This document shows positions 12,277-19,496 of a DNA stretch of 28,032 nucleotides, piece by piece. The notes under the pieces are model-generated. The model saw only the letters and a program-made list of their open reading frames with translations. It was not told where the DNA came from and made no database searches. The first letter of the stretch is position 1, and every line of letters starts with the position of its first letter. Origin of the DNA: a virus; IMG/VR virus record IMGVR_UViG_3300037585_005106, positions 1-28,032 of that record; one strand, written 5' to 3'. A program made the translations under genes and the position numbers.

Positions 12277-13445
12277 CAATGTCGGACGTAAATAAAATTA
12301 AAGATGCAGAACAAAGAAAAGCTCTTAATTTGTGGGCTAAAGCTGGGTTTACCGGTAGTATTATTGCTGGCACTGGCTTTGGTAAGTCCAGGTGTGGAGT
12401 TATTGCAATTGGGAAAGTTCTCGATAGTATTGATTCTGGCTTGGGTCTTGTCTTAGTCCCAACGGTACAATTACAAGAACAATTCAAGGAAGAATTTTCT
12501 AAATGGGGATATGAACATGTGCTTGATCGAGTAGATATTATCTGCTATCAAAGCGCTTATAAATATGTAGGAAAGCATTATAATATAGTCGTTTGTGATG
12601 AAGTTCACTTGGGATTATCCCCAGAGTACCGTAAATTCTTTGAAAATAATACATATGATAAGCTGCTGTGTATGACAGCAACTTTACCAGAAGAAAATGA
12701 GTATAAGTTACATTTATTTAAATTGGCTCCTACTATTTATAGGATCTCTTTAGATGAATGTGTAGACTTAGGTCTTGTATCTTCTTATGATATTATTTGT
12801 GTGCCTATTAAATTGACTCAAGATGAACAAGAAGAATACAAAAAGATAAACAATAAGTTTGTTTATTGGAAGTATAAACTTGGAGATTTTGATGCATTTG
12901 ATAATGCAAAGCAAATTCTTGCAAATAAGAATGCTTCTCCTCAGGATAAGCAAGCAGCTGCAAGATTTTATGCATGTATTAGAGATAGGAAAAGGATTGT
13001 AGATTTTGCAACCAATAAAGTCGCAGAGTTACAAAAGATTGTGCTAAAGAACTTGGATAGTAAAATGTTAGTATTTGGAGGAGCTAACGCTTTTACAGAT
13101 ACATTGACAGAGTCTATTCAACCCTTTGCTTTAGCCTACCATAGTGGTAAGACTAAAAAGCAGAGAAAGGACGCATTAGACAAGTTTAAAGACGGGTCTA
13201 TCCGCGCCTTATGTTCTACGAAAGCTCTTAATCAAGGGCTGGATGTACCTGATGCTAGCATTGGAATAGTATGTGGACTGACTAGTAAAGCTTTATCAAT
13301 GATACAGCGAATAGGCAGGCTTATAAGATTTCAAGAAGGCAAACAAGGTAAGGTCTACATTTTATATGTAGAGAATAGCCAGGAGGAAAAGTGGCTAAAA
13401 AATAGTGTTAGAGGATTGAAAAATATTACTTGGTTACAGAGCTAA
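12261..13445 (+). CDS. Superfamily 2 DNA/RNA helicase
   Basis: A 394-residue SF2 helicase. Motif I (Walker A) is GTGFGKS at 37-43, motif Ia is around LVPTVQL (65-71), motif II is DEVH at 113-116, and motif III is TAT at 139-141. Motif V is near RALCSTKALNQGLDVP, and motif VI is QRIGRLIRF. The two RecA-like domains are compact with no obvious extra domains, similar in size to phage repair helicases of the UvsW/RecG-like type. It likely remodels forks or recombination intermediates in the cytoplasm. It starts 16 bases inside the wHTH gene; the next gene has its own promoter at 13450-13480. Confidence 0.93.
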   Translation: MEVQLTMSDVNKIKDAEQRKALNLWAKAGFTGSIIAGTGFGKSRCGVIAIGKVLDSIDSGLGLVLVPTVQLQEQFKEEFSKWGYEHVLDRVDIICYQSAYKYVGKHYNIVVCDEVHLGLSPEYRKFFENNTYDKLLCMTATLPEENEYKLHLFKLAPTIYRISLDECVDLGLVSSYDIICVPIKLTQDEQEEYKKINNKFVYWKYKLGDFDAFDNAKQILANKNASPQDKQAAARFYACIRDRKRIVDFATNKVAELQKIVLKNLDSKMLVFGGANAFTDTLTESIQPFALAYHSGKTKKQRKDALDKFKDGSIRALCSTKALNQGLDVPDASIGIVCGLTSKALSMIQRIGRLIRFQEGKQGKVYILYVENSQEEKWLKNSVRGLKNITWLQS

Positions 13446-13449
13446 ATGC

Positions 13450-13480
13450 TTTGTAATCAGGTACTATTTTCGTAAATTTG
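13450..13480 (+). promoter_or_regulatory. Bacteroidetes-type promoter; near-leaderless transcript
   Basis: TTTG (13450-13453), a 19-base spacer and TAAATTTG (13473-13480) fully match TTTG-N19-21-TAnnTTTG. Transcription would begin around 13484-13488, and the next ATG is at 13489, so the message would have almost no leader. Confidence 0.75.
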
Positions 13481-13488
13481 TAAAGATT

Positions 13489-14040
13489 ATGCAAGTAGAG
13501 ATTGATATTGATTTATTACTAGATAGTGATATAAGTGCTGATGATTATTTGGCTTTATATGCATTATATAGAAAGGGGTATAAAATCCTAGGCCGTCTGA
13601 ACTTGTCCCCAAATTGGGAGCAGTTACAGAAAAAAGGATTTGTTAAATTAGGAGAAAAGATAGAAGACCATATAGTTAGACAAGAATTTATAGATTTATT
13701 CTCAAGTGATTTTGATCAGATGTTTGTAGAGCTTTTAGGCGCATATCCACTGAAAGTGAAAACTAAGCATGGTAGTGTAAGAGTATTACGTGCAGCTGAT
13801 CCCGATAGCAAAGCAAACAAGAAAGCAAAAGATAGATATAATAGAGTTGTAGGAAATAAAAGATTTATACATAATAAGATTTTAAAACTGTTAAAGAAGC
13901 AGTTAAAGGTTGAGCGGAGTAGTTTAGAATACATGCAAAGCTTGGAAGTTTGGATTAATAATCATACTTGGGAAAAGTATACCAATATAGACGACAATGG
14001 AGGAAGCGCCGAAGAAAGTAGAATTACAAGAAGATTATGA
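13489..14040 (+). CDS. Hypothetical replication-module protein before DnaB
   Basis: A 183-residue protein of unknown family. The first 60 residues are helical and may hold an HTH-like fold (DYLALYALYRKGYKILGRLN). The middle (residues about 85-145) is strongly basic (VKTKHGSVRVLRAADPDSKA, NKKAKDRYNRV, KILKLLKKQLKVER), consistent with nucleic-acid binding. The C-terminus is acidic and polar. It overlaps the DnaB-like helicase by 44 bases and is expressed with it from a dedicated promoter. Helicase loaders often sit in this place, but they are usually AAA+ proteins and no Walker motifs are seen here. A loader or primase-associated role is inference. Confidence 0.8.
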   Translation: MQVEIDIDLLLDSDISADDYLALYALYRKGYKILGRLNLSPNWEQLQKKGFVKLGEKIEDHIVRQEFIDLFSSDFDQMFVELLGAYPLKVKTKHGSVRVLRAADPDSKANKKAKDRYNRVVGNKRFIHNKILKLLKKQLKVERSSLEYMQSLEVWINNHTWEKYTNIDDNGGSAEESRITRRL

Positions 14041-14950
14041 TGTATTTAAAACCAGAGGATTTCAAAAAATAGACAAAGCAGTTAATCAGTCAATAGCAAT
14101 CGTTAAAGAAGCTAAGCTTGGAAAACGAGATGTATTACGGACTTCCTGGAAACGTTTAAATAGGAATTTACTTGGTGGATTACAAAAAGGTAAGCTTTAT
14201 GTAATAGCTGGACGCCCTGGAGTGGGTAAGTCAGCATTTAGTAATCAATTAGTATTTGATGTCTTAGATACTAATAAACACAAAAAAGTTAGAGTTCTTT
14301 ATTGGACTTTTGAGATGCCGGGCTACCAACAGGTAATGCGTAGTGCCTCAAAAGATGTAAAGAAACAAATGGGAGAACTGCTATCAGTAGACTCTCCATT
14401 ATCTGATGTAGATTTTAGACTATATGCAGGTAAAGTTCAGAAGTATGGCAAATATGCTATTTACTTTAATAATATACCGCGTTCAATGGAATTCATTATG
14501 AATACTAATGAGGAGGTATTTAATCAGCACCCAGAAGATACAGTCATAAACTTGTTTGACCATTCTCGTCTAGTTAGAGGGAATGAGGACACAGAACTTA
14601 AACGATTGAATACTATTTCAAAGGGTTGTATGTGGATGCAATCAAAACTTGGAGTAGTAAATATTCTTTTGTCTCAGCTTAATAGAAATATTGAGCAAGA
14701 ACATAGAGCTAAAAATCAATACCAACCACTATTAACAGATTTGTTTGGAGGTGATAGTATTGGTCAAGATGCGCATGTGGTTATGATACTTAACAGGCCA
14801 TTTGATTTATATGGTATTACAGATAAATATTGCGGCGAAGAGCCAAAAGGCTTATTAGCTTGTCATGTTGAGAAGAATCGTGATGGTTTACTTGGGATGA
14901 TAGGATACGAAGCAGATATGAGTACGTTCACTATTAAAGAGAGAAGTTGA
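13997..14950 (+). CDS. DnaB-type replicative helicase (C-terminal domain only)
   Basis: A 317-residue RecA-fold hexameric helicase resembling the DnaB C-terminal domain. The N-terminal primase-binding domain is missing or reduced to about 40 residues. Walker A is GRPGVGKS at 72-79. A catalytic Glu lies in YWTFEMP (E106), Walker B in INLFDHSRLV (D188), and a sensor Gln/Arg region in LLSQLNRN (Q227, R230). The DLFGGDSIGQDAHVVMIL region (about 248-265) and a final Arg-rich segment match the family. It unwinds the fork 5' to 3' ahead of the polymerase. It overlaps the gene before by 44 bases, and its TGA overlaps the next ATG (TGATG). Confidence 0.92.
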   Translation: MEEAPKKVELQEDYDVFKTRGFQKIDKAVNQSIAIVKEAKLGKRDVLRTSWKRLNRNLLGGLQKGKLYVIAGRPGVGKSAFSNQLVFDVLDTNKHKKVRVLYWTFEMPGYQQVMRSASKDVKKQMGELLSVDSPLSDVDFRLYAGKVQKYGKYAIYFNNIPRSMEFIMNTNEEVFNQHPEDTVINLFDHSRLVRGNEDTELKRLNTISKGCMWMQSKLGVVNILLSQLNRNIEQEHRAKNQYQPLLTDLFGGDSIGQDAHVVMILNRPFDLYGITDKYCGEEPKGLLACHVEKNRDGLLGMIGYEADMSTFTIKERS

Positions 14951-15150
14951 TGAATAAAGATAAAACTATAGCTAATCAAGCTAAGAGAAAAAAAGAAGTC
15001 CACGCTTTCGGTATGCTAAAAGCAAACGAAAAGACTATAGCTAATCAAGCTAAATTGATAAAAGAGCTATGGAGTAAGTATAGTAAGGTGCGTAAAACAC
15101 TTTCTGTTCATTATCCAGAAATTTATAAAAGAGTAATTAAAGATGATTAA
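14950..15150 (+). CDS. Small protein with an internal duplicated segment
   Basis: A 66-residue basic protein starting at ATG 14950 (TGATG overlap with the helicase stop). The first half contains KTIANQAK twice (about residues 5-12 and 28-35), and the DNA encoding them is nearly identical: 20 bases at 14964-14983 recur at 15034-15053. The rest is helical (LIKELWSKYSKVRKTL). Such a duplication inside a short gene suggests a recent tandem event or a repeated binding unit. Function unknown. Confidence 0.68.
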   Translation: MNKDKTIANQAKRKKEVHAFGMLKANEKTIANQAKLIKELWSKYSKVRKTLSVHYPEIYKRVIKDD

Positions 15151-15850
15151 GATGGAGTTACCAAAGAAGAAGGTTAAAGCGAGCCGTAAATCGCCTAAGA
15201 ATATGATAATCTATGGTCCACCAAAGATTGGTAAGACCTCAGTATTAGCACAATTAGATGATTGCCTAATTATTGACTTGGAAGAAGGTTCAGATATGGT
15301 TGATGCCCTTAAGGTTAAGGTCACTAATTTAAAAGAACTTTCTGAGGTTGGTAAGGCAATTATGAAAGATGGAAAACCATATAAATATGTAGCAATTGAC
15401 ACTATTTCTAAATTAGAGGAATGGTGTGAAGAAGATGCTAAGAAACTTTATATGGCTACACCTATGGGTAAAAACTTTGAACAGAAGAATCCGGGGATGT
15501 CAATACTATCACTGCCCAATGGCGGAGGCTATCTTTATTTAAGGATAGCATATAAGAAGTGGATAGAAAGATTGAATAAACTGGCTGACCATGTTATTTT
15601 AGTTGGACACTTGAAAGATAAGATGCTTGAAAAGAAAGGAAAAGAAGTTGCTGTAAAGGATCTTGATTTAACTGGAAAGATTAAGCAGATTACATGCGCA
15701 AATGCTGACGCTGTTGGATATATCTACAGAGAAGATGATGAGACTATGATTTCATTTAATTCTTTAGAAGACGTAACAGCTGGTAGTAGATGCGATCACT
15801 TAAAGGGCCAGACCATGCCTTTAGAATGGTCAAAGATTTTTATAGATTAA
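15143..15850 (+). CDS. Sak4-like / AAA_24 RecA-fold ATPase
   Basis: A 235-residue single-domain RecA-fold ATPase of the phage AAA_24/Sak4 type. Sak4 proteins act as minimal RecA-like recombinases or annealing factors with SSB. Walker A is GPPKIGKT at 25-32, a conserved acidic strand is CLIIDLEEGSDMVDAL (41-56), and Walker B is YVAIDTIS at 82-89. A later HVILVGHLKDK segment matches the motif region after Walker B. It lies two genes before SSB, the usual Sak4-SSB pairing. Start is ATG 15143 with an eight-base overlap; ATG 15152 is an equally possible start with no overlap. Confidence 0.87.
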   Translation: MIKMELPKKKVKASRKSPKNMIIYGPPKIGKTSVLAQLDDCLIIDLEEGSDMVDALKVKVTNLKELSEVGKAIMKDGKPYKYVAIDTISKLEEWCEEDAKKLYMATPMGKNFEQKNPGMSILSLPNGGGYLYLRIAYKKWIERLNKLADHVILVGHLKDKMLEKKGKEVAVKDLDLTGKIKQITCANADAVGYIYREDDETMISFNSLEDVTAGSRCDHLKGQTMPLEWSKIFID

Positions 15851-15873
15851 TTAACCGCTTTAAAAGTAAAAAA

Positions 15874-16224
15874 ATGATTGAAGCAAGAACTAATGGTGTG
15901 GACACGACACCTCAGGCAGAGACGCCTCAAACTATTACAGTGTCAATGATCCTAGAGGATCTAGATAGTGGAACGGATCGTTCTGGTATTCAAACAAAGT
16001 ACGGCCTAAAAAGCTGGGAAGTAACAGAAATGTTTAAGCACCCTAAACTTAAAGGTCGTAAAGCTAAGAAAGTAAGGAAACTTTCTTTTGACTTTGTAGA
16101 TGATACTGACACGCCAGAAACTAATCAGATGAGTATTCCTGTAGATAATTCTATAGCTGAAGGTTTTCATAACACGGCTGATCTAAGAACTCAGGATGCA
16201 GTAGAAGACGAATTAGAATTTTAA
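15874..16224 (+). CDS. Hypothetical protein between recombinase and SSB
   Basis: A 116-residue protein. The ATG at 15874 is preferred; in-frame extension back to 15790 would run through the end of the Sak4-like gene. The middle has an HTH-like segment (RSGIQTKYGLKSWEVTEMFK) followed by a basic patch (HPKLKGRKAKKVRKLSF). The C-terminus is acidic (DAVEDELEF), like SSB-tail mimics. It sits between the recombinase and SSB genes, so a recombination mediator is possible, but no family is recognised. Confidence 0.72.
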   Translation: MIEARTNGVDTTPQAETPQTITVSMILEDLDSGTDRSGIQTKYGLKSWEVTEMFKHPKLKGRKAKKVRKLSFDFVDDTDTPETNQMSIPVDNSIAEGFHNTADLRTQDAVEDELEF

Positions 16225-16242
16225 TTTTAAAAGTAGACAGAT

Positions 16243-16995
16243 ATGGCTATTAAAAGTAATGAATCAACCCAAGAGGTTGTAGGTGGAGGCATCAAATTGT
16301 ACTCCGGCCTTAGTAATTTTAATGTTATTGCAGTAAATCCTACTATGGATGAGTTGCATAAGTTAGGAATCATGGTTAAAGCTGAGCCTAACTATTATGT
16401 GGAATTTAGCGGAGAAGAGTACTTTAAAGTAACTTTTTGGGTAAAAAATGAAGATTTAACTACTCGATTAGAAGTTTTAGTGAATTCTAAGCCTCGTGTT
16501 TCACAAAGTGGAAAGAATCAATGGATCAATAATATTGGTCAATCAACCTGGTCTGAAGAAGCTCCTCAATATGAGTGGTGGAAGTCAGAAGGAGAGCGTC
16601 ACGCATTAACAGGAGAGGAAACTCTAATTAACTTTGTTAAGACATGGGCTAACGTTGCTAATGGAGATGAAGTATTCTTTGATTCTATTGTCAAAATTGT
16701 TAAAGGTGATATAACTGAAGTTAAAGCTTTGGTAGGATTGCTTGAGAACAATCAGGTAAGACTTTTAATTGGTGTTAAAGATGGTAAATATCAGTCTGTA
16801 TATATGAAAGTATTTGGACGTATTAAGCCACAAAGAGATGACATCTTTATTAAGAATCTTAATGATGATTATGGTGCCTTTAATGCAGAATTCAATTCAG
16901 ATCTAGTGTGGGGAACTTTTGTACCTGAACTAGCTGTTGTAACTCCTGATACTGAAGAAGGAGAAACAGTTTCTGAAGACGAAGACTGGGTATAA
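16243..16995 (+). CDS. Single-stranded DNA-binding protein
   Basis: A 250-residue protein called SSB on overall organisation: a beta-rich body with aromatic residues (TFWVKNEDL, QYEWWKSEGER, YMKVFGRIKP) and a long acidic tail ending GETVSEDEDWV, as in SSBs that recruit partners by the tail. It is encoded between a Sak4-like recombinase with its neighbour and the primase, and has its own terminator immediately after. I recognise the crAss-like phage SSB only in outline, and there is no canonical OB motif visible by eye. SSB would coat single strands at the fork and help the annealing recombinase. Confidence 0.68.
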   Translation: MAIKSNESTQEVVGGGIKLYSGLSNFNVIAVNPTMDELHKLGIMVKAEPNYYVEFSGEEYFKVTFWVKNEDLTTRLEVLVNSKPRVSQSGKNQWINNIGQSTWSEEAPQYEWWKSEGERHALTGEETLINFVKTWANVANGDEVFFDSIVKIVKGDITEVKALVGLLENNQVRLLIGVKDGKYQSVYMKVFGRIKPQRDDIFIKNLNDDYGAFNAEFNSDLVWGTFVPELAVVTPDTEEGETVSEDEDWV

Positions 16996-17014
16996 TTTAA
17001 CAAATCGTAAGAAG

Positions 17015-17047
17015 TGGGAGTTACAGTTTTGTAGCTCCCATTTTTTA
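17015..17047 (+). terminator. Intrinsic terminator after SSB
   Basis: TGGGAGTTAC (17015-17024) pairs with GTAGCTCCCA (17031-17040) with one U-G pair and a six-base loop, followed by TTTTTTATTT. A strong terminator 20 bases after the SSB stop. Confidence 0.83.
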
Positions 17048-17057
17048 TTTAAATTCG
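17028..17057 (+). promoter_or_regulatory. Possible promoter for primase, in terminator loop
   Basis: TTTG (17028-17031) at the loop edge of the terminator, an 18-base spacer, then TAAATTCG (17050-17057), one base off TAnnTTTG. Spacing is one base short of the usual range. It would start transcription close to the primase ATG at 17065. Confidence 0.5.
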
Positions 17058-17064
17058 CAAGCTC

Positions 17065-18129
17065 ATGATTAAAAATAGACATAGTGAAGACCATCTTTCC
17101 AAAGAGTTGATTTTAAATAAGATACGAGAGATTGATATTTTTAGTTACTATTGTAACTCATTCAAAGAGCTAGGTAAATATTTTTGTAGTGAGCTTCGTG
17201 AGGATAAGAGTCCAGGTGTAAACATTGTTCAGTGGAAAGGCAAGTTGCTTTATAAAGACTTTGCGCATCCTGATCACACTTTTGACTGCTTTGCTTATGT
17301 TATGGAAAAATATTCTTGCGGATTCTACGACGCTCTTAGGATAGTTGATAATGATTTTCAGTTAAACCTGGCTTCACATAAGGCAGAGATTCAATTTACT
17401 ATGGGGTATCTTGGATTAAGAACTAAACGAAAAGAAAGTCCTAAAAAACTTGTCATTATTAAAAAGAAATCTCGAAAGTGGATGAAAAAAGATGCAGAGT
17501 TTTGGTCAAAGTATTTGATCAGTAAAAAGACTTTGACTATCTTTGGCGTTTCCCCTATATCTCACTATTGGATCAATGAACGTAGGTTCAGCGGTGCGCT
17601 TAGTTATGCATATAGGATTGGAACTAAATATAAAATTTACTCCCCCTATGAAGAGATTAAATGGATTAGTAATACGACTAAAAAGCATATACAAGGATAT
17701 GATCAGCTTCCTGAAAAGGGAAACCTCTGCATCATCACCTCAAGCCTTAAAGACGTCATGTGTTTGTACGAAATGGGAATCCCAGCAGTTGCGCTCCAGT
17801 CGGAGATGCAAATGCCAGAAGAAAGCCTTATTCAAGAACTCAAAGGCAGATTTAAAGAGATAGCGCTTTTTTATGATAATGATTTTACTAATGTACATAA
17901 CCCAGGACAATCAATGGCTAAGAAGATTATCAATAAATATGCTCATAGTACGAATATATATTCGCCAACTATAAGTAATATTGTAATTCCTGATGATTAT
18001 CAAGTCAAAGATCTTTCTGATTATATAGCAAAATTTAACTCTTTTGGAGGATTAAGAACATTAATTGAACTACAGACATGGCAACAAGGCCCCCCGGTAA
18101 TTATAGATACGACACGAATCAAGCAGTGA
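17065..18129 (+). CDS. DnaG-like primase with altered TOPRIM
   Basis: A 354-residue primase. The N-terminal part (about 25-100) keeps the layout of the DnaG zinc-binding domain (REDKSPGVNIVQW, then KDFAHPDHTFDCFAYVM) but lacks the full Cys/His set. The TOPRIM core is at about 221-295, with LCIITSSLKDVMCL in place of the usual EGyxD and ALFYDNDFTN (D271, D273) as the DxD motif. In DnaG the first motif's Glu is catalytic; here it is Ser, with Asp230 retained. Similar replacement may be a trait of this phage family rather than loss of function. It makes RNA primers at the fork. It overlaps the next gene by 52 bases. Confidence 0.85.
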   Translation: MIKNRHSEDHLSKELILNKIREIDIFSYYCNSFKELGKYFCSELREDKSPGVNIVQWKGKLLYKDFAHPDHTFDCFAYVMEKYSCGFYDALRIVDNDFQLNLASHKAEIQFTMGYLGLRTKRKESPKKLVIIKKKSRKWMKKDAEFWSKYLISKKTLTIFGVSPISHYWINERRFSGALSYAYRIGTKYKIYSPYEEIKWISNTTKKHIQGYDQLPEKGNLCIITSSLKDVMCLYEMGIPAVALQSEMQMPEESLIQELKGRFKEIALFYDNDFTNVHNPGQSMAKKIINKYAHSTNIYSPTISNIVIPDDYQVKDLSDYIAKFNSFGGLRTLIELQTWQQGPPVIIDTTRIKQ

Positions 18130-18338
18130 GAAAAAAAATAGATAATATATTAAGAGAATGTGCATCTATTTTTGCTAACTTGCATATGAATAATAAGTAT
18201 GACCTTGGTACTCGCGAAGCTGCAAAAGCAGAAGAGCGACGATTAATAGACAAAATAAAGGATATTGACGAAGATTTTTACCACGATTGCTTATATATCC
18301 CGCGCAGTGAAAAGAAGACAGAGAAAGCCTCAGAATAA
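18078..18338 (+). CDS. Hypothetical small helical protein
   Basis: An 86-residue protein from ATG 18078, overlapping the primase by 52 bases and the nuclease gene by 32. It has a basic N-terminal arm (MATRPPGNYRYDTNQAVRKK) and a mainly helical, charged body (AAKAEERRLIDKIKDIDEDF), with a Lys/Glu tail (EKKTEKASE). No family is recognised. It is sandwiched between primase and nuclease in a dense cluster, which supports a nucleic-acid-linked role without proving one. Confidence 0.68.
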   Translation: MATRPPGNYRYDTNQAVRKKIDNILRECASIFANLHMNNKYDLGTREAAKAEERRLIDKIKDIDEDFYHDCLYIPRSEKKTEKASE

Positions 18339-18768
18339 GAAAGTTAGGAATGCAACTACTAAAGTCTACAAAGGCATTAAGTTTCGTTCTAAGCTAGAAC
18401 TGTTTACATACAGAAAACTTGAAGATGCAGGTATTAAAGCCTTGTATGAAAAGAAAAAGTATGTACTGCAGGAAGGGTTTCGCTATCCTGCTACTGTATA
18501 TGAGCCCCATAAAACAAAGGGCTATGTGTCAACTACAACTAAAATTAGGGATATTACTTATACTCCTGACTTTGTTGACCCTCAAGGAAGATGGATCATT
18601 GAAGTTAAGGGGTTTGCTAATGATGTTTTTCCACTTAAATGGAAAATGTTTAAAGATCACTTAATGCAACAGGAGAACCCTCCTGTATTGTTTTTGCCTA
18701 AGAATCAAGGGCAAGTATTAAAAACTATAGAGCTTATTCAAGACATAGAAGGAGCTACAGTTTTATAA
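18307..18768 (+). CDS. DUF1064-like PD-(D/E)XK nuclease
   Basis: A nuclease of about 153 residues. No ATG lies near its N-terminus. GTG 18307 (VKRRQRKPQNKKV) is chosen; a TTG at 18265 would add 14 residues. The core fits the DUF1064 family of phage endonucleases. KFRSKLELFTYRKLEDAG gives the first Glu (about E31), IRDITYTPDF gives the Asp (about D88), and WIIEVKGF gives E99-x-K101, the PD-(D/E)XK catalytic set. Such enzymes are thought to cut branched or damaged DNA, resolving recombination intermediates. It overlaps the preceding gene by 32 bases and is followed by a 136-base gap. Confidence 0.8.
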   Translation: MKRRQRKPQNKKVRNATTKVYKGIKFRSKLELFTYRKLEDAGIKALYEKKKYVLQEGFRYPATVYEPHKTKGYVSTTTKIRDITYTPDFVDPQGRWIIEVKGFANDVFPLKWKMFKDHLMQQENPPVLFLPKNQGQVLKTIELIQDIEGATVL

Positions 18769-18841
18769 GTGGGATAAAGTGAAAGTCGTCTGGCGCCTGC
18801 AAAGTACGGCTTTGTTAAATTAAACTTTTTAAAGGGATAAA

Positions 18842-18853
18842 ACTATGTTACGG
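18842..18853 (+). promoter_or_regulatory. Third copy of the TTACGG element core
   Basis: ACTATGTTACGG matches the core of the 32-base repeats at 6266 and 6605 (consensus ACTA(A/T)(A/G)TTACGG). It is in the 136-base gap 18769-18904, 51 bases before the ATG at 18905. The rest of that gap holds a weak hairpin (CAAAG/CTTTG around 18800-18815) and AT-rich sequence. Confidence 0.4.
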
Positions 18854-18904
18854 TTGTAAAGCCCTTCCCTCCTTCTTTTTATTAACTACTTAATTTAAAA
18901 TTTT

Positions 18905-19255
18905 ATGAATTATTCAGCTGGCCTCGTCCTACAATTGGACGTGCTAGGGATTGATATGTCTATTAGTCCTGACAATACAAGAATACAATTAGAAGATTAC
19001 TATGATACAACTAAAGACAATGTCTTTGGATACATAGAAGATCTTACAGAGTTTAACCAAATTATTATACCAGTTTATGGTGTAAAGTATTTTATACTAG
19101 TAAAAGAGGCGTATGGGAAGTTTATGGAGGAGTATAATAGATATTTAGATTGTGAACAATTAAAACAAGATTTAGATGAAATCAGAGAAACTTCAAGAAT
19201 GGCAAGACAACTTAAAGAGAGGTGCGCCAATACGGATATTATACAATCATTGTGA
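18905..19255 (+). CDS. Hypothetical 116-residue protein
   Basis: First gene after the 136-base gap, starting ATG 18905. The N-terminal half looks beta-rich (GLVLQLDVLGIDMSISPDNT) and the middle has hydrophobic strands (FNQIIIPVYGVKYFILVK). The C-terminus is a charged helix (QLKQDLDEIRETSRMARQLK). No family recognised. The last 80 bases overlap the next gene in another frame, the longest overlap in the window. It may open an operon with the rIIA-like gene. Confidence 0.72.
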   Translation: MNYSAGLVLQLDVLGIDMSISPDNTRIQLEDYYDTTKDNVFGYIEDLTEFNQIIIPVYGVKYFILVKEAYGKFMEEYNRYLDCEQLKQDLDEIRETSRMARQLKERCANTDIIQSL

Positions 19256-19496
19256 ACTAATAGGGGTATTTGTTACCTGGAAAGACTATTCGTATAACAA
19301 AGGCTGTGAATATATGTGCGTTCCTTATTGGGGAGATGATAGTTCAAAAGTAGCTAACTGTCAACGCCGAGGAAACTATTTAGATAGAATTCTAAATAAT
19401 AGCGAAGAGCGTATTAAGCCTCTCGATGAGCAATGGCTTAGTGAAACAGATAAAAAGTGTTTAGAAATATTAAAAAATAAGATTTATGAGTATTAA
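19176..19496 (+). CDS. Hypothetical 106-residue protein before rIIA
   Basis: ATG at 19176, inside the preceding gene. The body starts KLQEWQDNLKRGAPIRIL and includes CEYMCVPYWGDDSSKVANCQ with three Cys, then a charged helix (DRILNNSEERIKPLDEQWLS). The spread of Cys (CEYMC...NC) might bind a metal but is not a standard finger. Its stop overlaps the rIIA-like start by 11 bases. The frame is protein-like along its length, so the long overlap is believable. Function unknown. Confidence 0.72.
   Translation: MKSEKLQEWQDNLKRGAPIRILYNHCELIGVFVTWKDYSYNKGCEYMCVPYWGDDSSKVANCQRRGNYLDRILNNSEERIKPLDEQWLSETDKKCLEILKNKIYEY

Noticed and set aside
14127-14140. Another TTACGG motif
   Set aside because: It is inside the DnaB-like gene, lacks the ACTA part in correct position and has no gene start downstream.
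15790-15873. Longer form of the gene between Sak4-like and SSB
   Set aside because: It lies within the end of the Sak4-like coding sequence; the ATG at 15874 gives a normal junction.
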